Shown here in pieces: positions 34,997-46,500 of a stretch of DNA of 64,000 bases. Numbering within the stretch: position 1 is the stretch's first letter; each line of letters opens with the position of its first letter. Both the position numbers and the translations under genes were made by a program. Under the pieces are notes generated by a model, which saw nothing but the letters and a program-made list of their open reading frames with translations, made no database searches and was not told the origin of the DNA. The stretch lies in the NCBI GenBank assembly GCA_963969285.1, contig OZ017740.1, positions 146,306,796 to 146,370,795 on the forward strand. The letters run 5' to 3'. This stretch comes from Odontomyia ornata. Its lineage: Eukaryota > Arthropoda > Insecta > Diptera > Stratiomyidae.

Positions 34997-37735
34997 TGTA
35001 ATGAATCATGCGACGCCGCTGGCGACCACTACTAACACACTTTGCTGCCAGGTGGCTTGTCATTTCAAGTTGGTTGCGACGAGCGCACATCCCACTTCAA
35101 TTTTGTCGTGGGATGTCAAGAAGATTTGACAGCCACATGGGAAGTAAATGTGTGCACGTAGTGGCCGCCACCCATGAGGAAGTCCCGGAGTGTGCCGACA
35201 GTTCCACAAAGGTCAAATCGGTCAAATTCAACTCAACCAAATGATGTTGAACCCAGTGTACAACTTGAATGTGGGTGCGAATATTCGTGGGCAGGCTAAT
35301 CCAGACAGAACACCGAGCGCCGCCTCTAACACGGTATATGCAGCCAAAACGGTGCCAACAAGCATCAAAAGGTTTAAAAATAACAGGAGGAAGAACTTTC
35401 CTACAAAATGGTCATCACAGTGTCCATCGACTATTCAAAAGTAGTAGTAAATTTATCAGAAATTGGAATTGATATCATCAATCAATCTTAGCAGTATATA
35501 AATCCATGCAGAGAACGTGAACTAGATCTACGAGGATACAAAACACCGCAAAAAGAAAATTTGGGAGCTACACTGGACCAATTCGATATTATAGACTTCT
35601 CTGATAATGATCTACGCAAACGTGATGGATGTCCGTATTTGCCTAGATTCAAGTGCCTGCTATTAAACAACAACCGGATAATACGAATGGACGATTACTT
35701 GCATGAATCTATCCCCAATTTGGAGTCAGTAGTTCTCACTGGTAGCAATATTCAAGAGTTGGGCGATTTGGAACCACTCACGCACCTCAAAAAGCTGGAA
35801 ACATTGTGCTTGCTTGTAAACCCCGTATCTACAAAGCCATATTACAGTGAGTATGTTGCATATAAGTTAAATCCGATCCAATTTGAAGTAATCTTGCCAC
35901 TAATGTAAAGAATGATAACATGTCGGAAGTCCCGCGGAAGAGTTTCTTTAGTTGATATCGGGAAAAACATGAATTTATTGTTGCGTTTTCAACGAAATTC
36001 GAGCGTTTCCATAATTTCCTGTCATGTATGAAAATATGATCAACATAGACGGTGCAAGTGGAACATCTTGATCGAAAGAAAAATGTTTACGATGATTTCC
36101 ATAGTGTGTGTAGAAGTGATATATTCCGTGGAACGTACAAACGGGGTAAAGTAACAATGAGAACAGTTTCAATTTAGTAATCAAGGACATCTGGTTTATA
36201 TTATTAGTACCGCAATTTTTAAATAAAACTTTTATAACTGTCAAATTATATTTAATATCATGCAATTACTATTCAAGAAAACATAAGCAAATTACAATAA
36301 TTCCGAAAATGGTGGTGCGAGTAATGCCCAAAGAAAAAAAAACAAGATATCATGTATTAAGAGGAGTAGTGATTTACTTAAATTCCCGGTCCAACGATAT
36401 TCAGTAAGGACTATTCCAATTTTTTTATTTTATATGTATGAAATATTGGATGATCTTGCCTACTTACTTTTAAGATCTGAATTAGCACGATAATTTTACC
36501 CAAAGGCAATATTATTTACACTTACGATGAAAGAAAGAAAATATCTTTGTATTTGTAAATTTTTCCCATTAGGAGGCGAAATTGAATTGAATTAAATTCT
36601 AAGATATTGCTAGGGAAATCAATTAAATTTGAATCAATTTGGAAGCTTTTCGAGATTGAAAATGATGCGCATAAATTAATATTACCTTTTTTTATTAATA
36701 TATCAAAGAAAAAAAAAGGAATGAAGAGAAAGACAAAACACACCAATAACACAGTTATATAAAGCTGTATTAGATTTACACTATGGAAATACTGACATTA
36801 ATATATAATCATCCATTGATATGTGAATTAATAACTGGTAAATTTTTAGAAATTTTAATGAAATTAAGAATTTATGACTGTCATATTTGTAATGTTGAAG
36901 CTTAATAATAAATAACTCATAATACAAATAATAATACAAAATAATTTGAACGCTATAATATCTAACAAATAATACTGAGAAATAATACGAACAATCATAA
37001 TAAATAACCAATAATAATAAGACCTAATACTAAGCACGTTAATGAATACCAAATAATACGAACAATAATAAGGCATAATAGATATCATAATAATAAAAAG
37101 CAACCAATGATACCAATAACAATAATTGAGGTAGTGATGAAAGTCAAATTCAGTATTTTTTGCGAGTCTTTTTTCTTCTCTTCATACTATAAAATAAAGT
37201 ACAATAGTGTGTAAACAAACTACCGAGGAAAATTTGTAACCTTTAAAATTGAGAAATTGAACGAAACTATTGAAAATAATTTTTGGACCGCCACTTAGGT
37301 GCAAGAAAGTTAACACTTGTTAACTTTGATTCTTCCAGCATTTTCTAATTGAAAACTTCCAGTCAATGACCCATTAAAATTTCCAAATTCGGTCACCTTT
37401 GTATAAATTTAAAAAGGAAAGTGCCCTTACGCGAAAATTACCTTCAAAGTAATTTTTAAAAGAGAAAATGAAGGTTTACATCGGAGGTATATGAACGAGG
37501 CGGTTCCATGAACTTAGTTGCTAAATAGTACAATCCTTTTAAGAATTAACAAAAAGTTTTATATTATATCCCTAAGACATTGATAATTATACCCTATTAT
37601 TGTTTACATAAGGTTGTAAATAAGTTTTGTTAAAAATCAGTAAGGAATTTGTTCGATTAACTATAAATTGAACAGGTCACAAATTTAGTATTGAGATGCA
37701 AGAAATAAAAAGAATAATATGAATTGCTAATTACA
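34997..37735 (+). mobile_element. 3' LTR of element AC, lacking the R-U5 block (2739 bp)
   Basis: This starts TGTAATGAATCATGCG at 34997 and follows the AC 5' LTR (16100-18915), including the U2A' fragment at 35447-35908. It then ends at an internal ATTACA (37730-37735), exactly where the 5' LTR would continue into the conserved 3' block. The next bases (ATATATGGG) continue the TA microsatellite phrase found before 16100. So the element seems to end here, 540 bp short. The interior carries a 65-bp deletion and a few small indels relative to the 5' LTR. The 84 bp before the LTR have no oligo-G tract, unlike B and D. Confidence 0.88.
35447..35908 (+). pseudogene. U2A' fragment, second copy (3' LTR of AC)
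   Basis: This is nearly identical to the U2A' fragment at 16607-17076, with the same in-frame TAG before QYINPC and the same C-terminal break after YVAYK. One visible amino-acid difference is Ser to Leu in the IPN-ESV segment; the 3' copy has the Leu expected for the family. Confidence 0.9.
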
Positions 37736-38281
37736 ATATATGGGATATAACGAAATTTATGACCACGCTAGAGGGTGCAATTTCGCTCCGATTTTCACCA
37801 AATTTTCAGGAAAGGTGTTGTAATGTGACGCCTACGCCCGGGAATCAAAGTGATTCCGATCGCGAACCCTTGTAACCGGCCAGATGGATATGTCCTCGAA
37901 GTGCCAGCGGACTTCATCTGTCGTGCGGATATCGTTGTGCAGAAAATATTTTTTTTTCTGTCCAAATATTTAGATCCGTGGATATAAATATTCGAAATAT
38001 AGAATTAATCCAACCCCGGCACATTTCGAGACATAGCCATCTGGAAATGCCCCTCCACCGTGGCCATCGAGAAAACTATGCCACTGGCGACATCTGGAGA
38101 GGCACATTGCCGCCATATGGCGTGCCATTCCACACACAGATGTTTTGTCCGAGGTGACAACCGGGATTTTTGACAGCCACATGTCGGGTTCGTTTTTCGT
38201 TGCTGTCGTCTGCTAATCGTGTCCATTGTCGTGAATCGCAAAATTCGGAAATTTGTATGAACTGACCGTACTTGTTAGTGA

Positions 38282-39011
38282 TTGTATTATGGCTTAGATG
38301 CGAAATATCGAAAGCAATCAAAAATAGCAGCTGCTAATTGTTGGTTGCGGCAGATTCCGGTATTCGCTCTCGTTTGTGCCGAAAATATCTATAGAAAGGT
38401 AAGACTGCTAACGAATATCTCCCGGGATCCGTCTCTAACCTCATTCTTGATAGAAAATCGCAAGAAAATGCCGAAGAACAAGAAGGAATCCTGAACGAAA
38501 ATTGTTGCGTTCGTATGATAATGTAAACAATTTTCTTGAATGGTCTGATGTCTTTTTGAAAAGTGGTGACAATTGTGACAATGAACTGACTCGGTATTGT
38601 GATCCACTAGAGCTTTGCTGCAATTATTGCGAAGCTATGCAGCGGCTGATCACCTCATCAAATTTAACGTTGCGTGAACTGCGGACTAAGTGGGAATATA
38701 CCTTCGATAAAACAATTTCTCTTAATGAATCCAGTAGGAGAATAATTCAACACCAAAATGATTTGACACTTCTTAATGCGGAAATTCGAAGTAATGCTTG
38801 CTACTTTGTTCAGATTGATCAATTGGCATATCGCTTGCAATCCGCAGTACAGATTGCAGTCTTCGATTCAGCAACGTACATTGTACGGTATAAACATATG
38901 CTCTTAAAAGTTATCAACGTTATTCGCGGGTATGCTTCTCACGTTATCAAAAATGCGGCTCAGGAGAGTGTCATATCTGGAAAGGAGGACAATTCAGGTT
39001 ACAGTTTCTAA
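38282..39011 (+). CDS. Unrecognised intron-bearing ORF inside the U3 of element D (5' LTR copy)
   Basis: A frame from 38282 runs to AGA AAG at 38398 and meets GTAAG. A 55-nt intron (38399-38453) has GTAAGACT, CTAAC and TTGATAG. Reading continues in phase from 38454 to the TAA at 39009-39011. Exon 2 alone gives 185 codons: a basic start (KIARKCRRTRR), then a hydrophilic, probably helical segment with Cys pairs (CCNYC) and no zinc-finger spacing or membrane segment. No in-frame ATG exists in the first part (a TGA precedes 38282), so an upstream exon or a non-AUG start would be needed; the first internal Met is at about 38636. I do not recognise the protein. Its position in U3 recalls accessory genes such as mouse mammary tumour virus sag, but no homology is implied. 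Confidence 0.6.
38399..38453 (+). other. Candidate 55-nt spliceosomal intron in the LTR ORF
   Basis: The donor is AAG|GTAAGACTG, CTAAC lies about 20 nt before the end, and the acceptor is TTGATAG. Length and signals are typical for dipteran short introns. Removal joins two frames in phase 0. It contains an in-frame stop, so without splicing the two parts stay separate. An exact copy lies at 47765-47819, apart from one base. Confidence 0.6.
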
Positions 39012-41122
39012 TATCACTCGTTACCTACTTTTAAACTCTGGATGTCATAACATGAAATCCGGATTTATCTCAGAGTCAGCTGGTTTCCATTTAAGAAAAA
39101 TAGTTAGATAAAACTGCACAATATTTACATTCGAGATTTAAACGTGAGATCAAGGTGATTGGCTTAAAGAAAAGATTTGCTTGTACATTTGAATATTTAC
39201 AACTTAATGAAATAAGGCTGAACGAATTTTGTAACTATCAAAGATTAATTAAATTAATTATTTGGTCATAAATATAAGCAAAATTTCATGTTATGGCGCC
39301 ACAGTTGATATCATTTTGTACATAAACTCAAATTCTGTTAAATGTATAGTAAATTTTATGCGAATAAGCATTCCGTTTGCATCGATTCAGAATGCTTAGT
39401 AGAAACATCATCATATACCTAAATAGTATGCAGAAATGTTAGCTGTAGAAAAATATTTTAACAACCAGTTAATATAGTTCTAAATATTTATTGAAAGTTG
39501 AGGGTTGTGGGCTGGTGTTTGTTTTTATTGAATCTGAAAAAAAAAGTAAGAATTAAAGAAAATTAGAAGTTCTCCTAGTCATTCGGCCCAAAAATATTAA
39601 GAAATATTTTTATGGAATAAGTTCAAAATTGCCGGACGTAATCGTTTAATTACAACAAATATAAACCCATTTAAAATAAACACCTAGAGCAAAACAAACA
39701 CTTAGTAATAATAATACACAAATAATCTAGAAACCCTTCAACTAACCCATTTAAGAAAACACGATAAATAAGAGAATGAAATTTTATCAAACAGAAACGA
39801 TAAATCTATTTAGCTAATTTAATTATAAAGGATAACGATACAATATATGCAACTTAAATTTAATTACACTAGATAAAAACAAACAAAACGGTAGAATTTC
39901 AGACTTAAGTTAATAACATCCATTTAAATGTATTGCAGGATTTAGAAGCATGTAAAGATTTAACTTTAGTTTATGTATCGATTATTACATTAACACAACA
40001 GAATTAACAACCTGAACAACTGTCAAGAGAACGCGTAAACGGCAAGCTGGAACGAAAAGTAGACAGCACACCGACAGAGAGAGCATTTAATTTAAATACA
40101 CAACAAGGCGGATTTGTTCGAGCAACAAACGACTGAGCCTAATTTTGTATTTAGATGAAGCAAAAATCATTTACTAATAATATGAACACATGACAACCAA
40201 CCAACCACAACACGATAATTTGCATTATCTTAGTTTACTTTACTTTAGCTTAGTTATGTTACATTAGTTCCATACTCTTTTAACCTTTGAATTATTAAGG
40301 AGAAAATCAATTTCAACAAATTTGAACAAGGATTAGTAAAATGGCTATTAACCGTATTTTTCAATAATCATTAAACCTAATATTAAACACGAATAATTAA
40401 TTGTATAAAATTCTCATACAGGTTACGACAAAATAGGATATTTAATTAAAGTAGCTTACAGGATAAGGATAGATAAAAATATAAATATTAATAGAAAAAT
40501 TATATATATTTTTAGGAGCTAAATAAAAATAACATGAATTGCTAGATAACTAACGACTTTCCTTTTCAGTGGCTCGTTCTTTTTCAGCGTGAAAGGGAAG
40601 TGCAGGGTAGGTATGCCGTCGCGAGGGTAGGGTTTCGGCAAATCCGCTGAAGTCGGTTTCGCGTCGCGCGCGGTACGCGGTACCTTTGATTGTTTCGTCA
40701 TTTCTTTAGAGTAGTTTTCTTCGGTTTAAGTTCGAGTAGCATATTTTTCGGTACCGCGTCGGTGAATCGGTAACGCGCCTATGGGTTTTTGTAGCGTTTT
40801 TGATTTGAGATCTGTGGATAGATCACATCCAGAATTAACGTAATGTAGGGTTCTCGTTCTGGATGAGTAATTATTGACGCGTTTGGAAAACGGGCAAGTT
40901 CAGGTGACTGAAATATTGTAATTGAGCGTAATCCATTCGGAGACCCGCGACCGAAATCCTCTCCGAACTAGCTGGCCGACAAGCAGTCACCGCGTGAATG
41001 GGTTACGGTGCACGGATTGGTTGACCTGTTGGTACCCTCCGTTGGCACTACTCAGACTTAACGTCTAGAACCGATGAGAGGTCGGTTCCGCGTTCGATCT
41101 GAAGGTAGAAAATCATTACAAA

Positions 41123-41141
41123 TGGCGCCCAACGTGGGGCC
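41123..41141 (+). promoter_or_regulatory. Primer-binding site of element D (tRNA-Lys CUU type)
   Basis: TGGCGCCCAACGTGGGGC, two bases after the 5' LTR end, complements the 3' 18 nt of tRNA-Lys(CUU). This primer is known from betaretroviruses such as Mason-Pfizer monkey virus. Confidence 0.95.
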
Positions 41142-41949
41142 AAAAACATCCTAAGGGGGAAAGAACTTCGCGTCTTCTGACGAGTTGGTCCTTTACGGAG
41201 GATGTAAGATACTTTGGTACTCGAGTCCCACTATCAGGAGCAGTGGAATTGTGTGATACACACTAGAAGTCGCTTCACGTGAGTTGTAGCTTCCGCTCTC
41301 CTTTGTTTGATTTTGTTTTCGCGACAGAATCCTTCCGATGTGTTGTCCTAGGCTAACCCCTGTAAGGACCTTCTATTTTCTTGATGGAACTGCCAGTCTG
41401 ATGGGTTTACCTATCAGCATGGACTCTCAAGAAAATAGAAGGCTACCTTGCCTTTATGTCGCGGAAGGATTCTAACTATTTCTTATGCGTATTAGACGAG
41501 TGGTATCGGTTCAACGTTCGGTGGCGTATGCTGGAGTTGCGAAGCCCGGGATGCTTCCACGCGTCGGGAATTTTGACCGCGTACAAAGTCGTTACGGTAG
41601 CTCTACCACTTGTCTCGTCGAGTCATTTAACGTAGATTAGAAACGGTTTGTAATGTATGTGGGTATGGGGATAAATTTCGTAAATCGACCAAAAGCACCC
41701 TTTCTTCGGCAGATTACCACGCACTCTCTTTTCCCGTTGAAGGAGTCAACCACTGGAAAGGAAAGTATATACTAATTAAATTTTTTTTTTCAATTTTACA
41801 TAAATAGCTCGCCACTATCGGCCACTAAAGTATTTTTAAGCCTTTAGTCATATTATACTTAAGTCCTTAGTCGTAGTATATAATTACATTTTTCTTTTTT
41901 TTTCGTCACTAAGACATAGCACCCACCCCAAAATCAGCAAAAATCAAAG
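41142..41949 (+). other. Leader of element D with long hairpin and LTR-complementary segment
   Basis: This is an 808-nt untranslated leader. Arms CCTTCTATTTTCTTGA (41369-41384) and TCAAGAAAATAGAAGG (41427-41442) pair perfectly. Inside them CTGAT...ATCAG and GG...CC can extend the fold. The segment 41715-41766, which ends CCACTGGAAAGGAAAGT, is an inverted relative of the LTR segment at 40556-40612. The hairpin position suits a packaging or dimerisation signal. No conserved uORF was found. Confidence 0.8.
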
Positions 41950-43533
41950 ATGGCAACGAAGCGGACCCCAGACAAGCGTTGGACCAGATCCAAAACGGTC
42001 CAACCAGCTAACTGCGGGATCTGCTTCGAGGACGTAGTGGAGGGGGTACACAGCGTGCGATTGGATTGTGGACATCTATTCCATCGTGCCTGCGTACAAC
42101 AGCTCCTCCTCACGTCAGAGAGTTGCCCATTATGTCGGCGACCCATCGAGCGGACCGCCCTAGACGTCCCCATCGGAACGCCCCTACCAACGCGTGGAGC
42201 AGTGGCGAAAGGAGCTCCAGAAGCCGAACCGTCACAACCACTCTTAGACCTGCAAGGAGCAGTAGGCGGTGAAGTTCCGGCTGCAAGTGTCGTGTCCGAG
42301 GTGACAACCATGCCTTCCGCCCACTCCATTGACACCCTCGTGGCGTTGATGAGGGATATGTCGGAGAGGATTGGCAACCTGGAGGGAAAGATCCAGAATC
42401 TCCCGTTGAGCCAACCACCCAGCCGCGTGAGAACTCCGCTTGGCTGGGAGCCAAATCCCAGTGTGGCGATGCCCCACTCCCGACAATCCGAGCAATGGGT
42501 CCCACCTCCAAGGAACTCGGGAATGGATCCCAGAGCTCCCGAATACAGACCGCGACACAGTACCGGACCTCCGTTGGTACCTCCAGCCCCCGAGGCAGTT
42601 CAGTACCACAGGTCAATCGAGGATGTGATTCCCCCCGGGAACGCATTGGCACCTTTTCGAGACCCGACGCCTCGTATCATGGAGAGTTGGCGCCTGAACT
42701 TTACAGGGTTCAACGATATGATATCGGCGGACCGGTTCCTTTTCCGGATTCAGGCGTTGGTATCCAGCACCCTGGGAGGTGATTCCTCGGCCTTCCTCCG
42801 GCATGCACATCTTTTGTTCAGCGGCGACGCTGCCGACTGGTACTGGAGCTTTAAAGAGTCAACGCCACGTCCCACTTGGCACTCTTTCAGTGCAGCCTTC
42901 CGCAATCGATTTGAGGATGGCTTCACTGAGAGAGAGCTAAGAGAGCAAATAAAGAAACGGAAACAAGGCGCTCACGAACCGTTCGACCAGTACTACACCA
43001 GTATAGTGAGATTGAGCACTCGCCTGCGAAATACCATGCCCGAGGACGAATTGGTAGAAATTATCAGAGAGAACATGCGCTGGGATCTCCAGAACAGCCT
43101 GCTACATTTTCCCATCAACACCATACAGGGATTGCGCCTCCATGCGCGTAGACAAGAACACTTGGATGAGCGACGAGGTACCTTCCGTCCACAACCTCGC
43201 ATAACGGGACCAAATCCCCGAAATCATCACACCGCGGAGTTGATGGCAGCAGACCACCTGCTTGCTGATCCAGTACCAGTACCAAGGAGCGGAGCACCAC
43301 CGGAGCTTGAGGACCCAGCCTTGATTGATCGACCCTCCCTTGAAGCAATTACAAGCCCGACAGTCTGTTGGAACTGCCGACAACCGGGACATCGGTTCTA
43401 TGCATGTCCAGCGGAGGCAACGCTTTTCTGCTACCGATGCGGAAAGGCTGACACATACGCACCTGACTGTGCAAATTGCAAAGGGCGAAAAAACTTGCCA
43501 CCGAGTGCCGCGACCACCCGTCGGCACTCCTAG
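41950..43533 (+). CDS. gag: Gag polyprotein with N-terminal RING-H2 finger (element D)
   Basis: The frame encodes 527 residues from ATG at 41950. Residues 22-62 form a RING-H2 finger, CX2CX14CXHX2HX2CX10CX2C, the pattern of ubiquitin E3 ligases. A Pro-rich linker holds a short coiled-coil-like helix at about residues 118-143. A retrotransposon capsid-like domain follows at about 230-400 (SADRFLFRIQAL, ADWYWSFKE, SFSAAFRNRFEDGFTERELR). The C-terminus has a CX2CX4HX4C knuckle at 473-486 and a second at 494-507 with Thr in place of His. Gag forms the particle and binds RNA; a fused RING suggests ubiquitin transfer acting on the host or on particle assembly, which is inference. The overlap with pol holds a -1 frameshift site. 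The N-terminal RING is also present in copies A and B, so it is not a local accident. Confidence 0.93.
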   Translation: MATKRTPDKRWTRSKTVQPANCGICFEDVVEGVHSVRLDCGHLFHRACVQQLLLTSESCPLCRRPIERTALDVPIGTPLPTRGAVAKGAPEAEPSQPLLDLQGAVGGEVPAASVVSEVTTMPSAHSIDTLVALMRDMSERIGNLEGKIQNLPLSQPPSRVRTPLGWEPNPSVAMPHSRQSEQWVPPPRNSGMDPRAPEYRPRHSTGPPLVPPAPEAVQYHRSIEDVIPPGNALAPFRDPTPRIMESWRLNFTGFNDMISADRFLFRIQALVSSTLGGDSSAFLRHAHLLFSGDAADWYWSFKESTPRPTWHSFSAAFRNRFEDGFTERELREQIKKRKQGAHEPFDQYYTSIVRLSTRLRNTMPEDELVEIIRENMRWDLQNSLLHFPINTIQGLRLHARRQEHLDERRGTFRPQPRITGPNPRNHHTAELMAADHLLADPVPVPRSGAPPELEDPALIDRPSLEAITSPTVCWNCRQPGHRFYACPAEATLFCYRCGKADTYAPDCANCKGRKNLPPSAATTRRHS

Positions 43534-46500
43534 ACCCCGGACGAACCAATCCAGACCCCATCACCAGCTATGACCCAGCTCCCAACATGACTCCAACTCT
43601 GCTGACTCGCACCGCTAACCACAGTTCTCCCGAAGTTTCACAACCGACGCCGTCCTTCGCCGAGGCCAACGCGCAGGGAAATGATAGCGAGATGAAAGTT
43701 CCTTGGCATGTAAAACCTTTTCATGTTAGGCTGCGGAATTATTTGGCTACTCGACAGCGCATCTTCCATGAGGAATTGGCCACAACTGTCCCACCGCGAA
43801 GCAAGCGAGCCACGCGTCGGATGCGGAGCTTCTGGAGAAAAGTCAGGCAGTCGAGAAAAGTGTTGAAGGACATATACTTAGACGAATTATTGAGGGAGGA
43901 TGTCCGGCCATATGCGTCAGTACACCTCCTGCAAAAACGAGTGTCAGGCTTAGTCGATACGGGAGCCAGTGTGAATTGCATCTCTGCCGAGTTTGCAGGG
44001 GAGGTACTGGCAAAGCACGCGGACCAAATCCGTCATTTCACCTCCTGGTTAAGCACGGCGGACGGAACTCGTCACTCTGTAGTGGGAAAAATTATGACGG
44101 ATGTCACCTTTAAAGGGGTAACTAAACCTATGGAATTTTTCATCATACCTCAGTTAACCCAGAATCTTTATTTAGGAGTAGATTTCGTTCGAAAATTTAA
44201 CTTGGCCCCGGCACTATTTTCCGGTTCGACCCTGGAGTCCGTCACCACCGTTCCTGACCAATCTCAACCCACTAACTTATTACGGCATACACTGGATGTA
44301 ACTCAGCAACTGCGTCTTGACTCGGCTATATCGGCTTTTCCATCGCACGAGAAAGAAGGTCTCGGGCGGACTGACCTAGTGTTCCACACTATAAATGTGG
44401 GGGACGCTAAACCCATAAAACAGAGACATTTCGCCATATCTCCGGCGAAGGAAAAATCGTTATATGCCGAAGTGGATCGAATGCTATCATTAGGCGTAAT
44501 CGAAGAATCACAGAGCGCGTGGGCTTCCCCAGTCACCTTAGTTGTCAAGCCGAACAAGGTCCGGCTATGCTTAGATGCCAGACGCTTGAACGCCGTCACA
44601 GTCAAGGACGCATATCCTCTACCGTTTATCGAAGGCATTTTGAGTCGATTGCCTAAAGCCCATTTCATCACGAGCTTAGACCTCAAGGACGCCTTCTGGC
44701 AAATTCCTTTGGACCCCGGTTCAAAGGAGAAAACAGCCTTCACAGTCCCAGGTCGGCCCCTATATCAATTCGTGACCATGCCATTCGGATTGTGTAATGC
44801 CCCCCAAACAATGACGCGCCTTATGGATAAGGTGATACCACCTCATTTGCGGCACCAAGTTTTCGTTTACTTGGACGATCTGTTGCTTATAACCGAGACC
44901 TTCGATGAACACATCGACCTGCTTCAGGAGGTGGCTCTACACATCCGGAGGGCAAGATTAACCATCAACATAAGGAAGAGCCAGTTTGTGATGACGGAGG
45001 TGAAGTATTTAGGTCACATCATTGGGCATGGCCATATCAAGACCGATCCGGAAAAGACTCAAGCGATTGACGTTTTTCCACTACCCAAGACCACCAAACA
45101 GTTACGCCGATTCTTAGGTTTATGCGGATGGTACCAGCGTTTTGTACGTGACTATGCCACCATAACCACTCCTTTGACCGACATGCTGCGTAAGGGACGT
45201 AAATTCGTCTGGGAAGAGCCCAGCTTGCGAGCCTTTGAAGAGCTAAAGAAGAGTCTGACTACAGCCCCCGTACTGCACAGCCCGGACTTTGACAAACCGT
45301 TCTCAATCCATTGTGACGCGAGTCAACATGGGGTGGGAGCAGTCTTAGTCCAGGTTGCACAAGACGGCGAGGAGAGACCTATAGCCTTCATGTCTCACAA
45401 GCTGAACCCAGCCCAGCGAAATTACACGGTCTCCGAGCAAGAATGTTTAGCCGCGGTGTTGGCAGTGAAACGCTTCCGAGCCTATGTGGAGGGACACACC
45501 TTTGAAATCGTTACGGATCACGCTTCTCTGAAATGGCTAATGAGCCAGACTGATCTCAACGGCAGATTGGCCAGGTGGGCACTGAAATTACAGGCATTTG
45601 ACTTCACAATCCGCCACCGAAAAGGTAGCCAGCATGTAGTCCCCGACACCCTATCCAGAATGTTCGCCCCTGAAGGAGCCGAGTTGGTCCAAGAGGACGA
45701 CAGCCCCCAATTGATCGATTTGGACCATCCTGCCTTCAAGTCAGCAACCTACACACAACTGATTCACACTATCCAGAATCAACAGCCCCAGCTGCCTGAA
45801 CTGCGGTTGACGGATGGATTTATTTATAAGCGGATAGGACACGCATCCGGAGAACCCATACAAGAAGAAGAACAGTGGAAGTTGTGGGTGCCCGAAGAAT
45901 TAACCACTGATCTTATCAGATGGGCTCATGACCACCCAACAAGTGCGCACGGCGGATACGGTCGTACACTTAGGCGGTTGAAAACCTGTTTCTTTTGGCC
46001 TAAGATGGCACAACAGATAAAAGCGTACGTAGCCTCTTGTGAGCTATGCAAGTGCACTAAAGCGCCCAACACCATTCTTCGGCCACCCATGGGTAAGGTT
46101 GAGGTCCCCGAACGCGTGTTCCAGCGCTTGTACATTGATCTTATCGGTCCTTACCCTCGATCTGCTTCTGGTCACACGGGAGCTGTCGTGGTCCTGGACC
46201 AGCTCTCTAAATTCCCTATCATAGAACCACTACGTAACATGCACACTGGACCTATAATCAGCTTTTTGGAGAACCGAGTCTTTCACATGTTTGGAGTTCC
46301 GGAGAAACTTGTCTCCGACAATGGGGTCCAGTTCACCTCCAGCAAGTTCCGAGACCTAATGTCCAAATACGGCATCATCCACCAACGAACTGCCGTCTAC
46401 TCACCACAAGCCAACGCATCCGAACGACTGAATCGTACGCTCATAGCGGCCATTCGCGCCTATGTCCACCCGAATCAGAGGGACTGGGATCGCAAATTGT

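Larger units (their letters stand above)
37815..41120 (+). mobile_element. 5' LTR of complete element D (37819-41120, 3302 bp) with GTGT duplication
   Basis: GTGT at 37815-37818 is repeated at 50487-50490 after the 3' LTR, so the element inserted whole. The LTR runs TGTAATGTGACG...ATTACA and equals the 3' LTR (47185-50486) in length. A hand comparison gave about 13 mismatches, near 0.4 %, so the insertion is young. The first 2.7 kb (U3-like) carries an intron-bearing ORF (38282-39011) and a long AT-rich tract. The last 590 bp (from about 40534), after an AATAAA, is the conserved family block. Confidence 0.97.
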
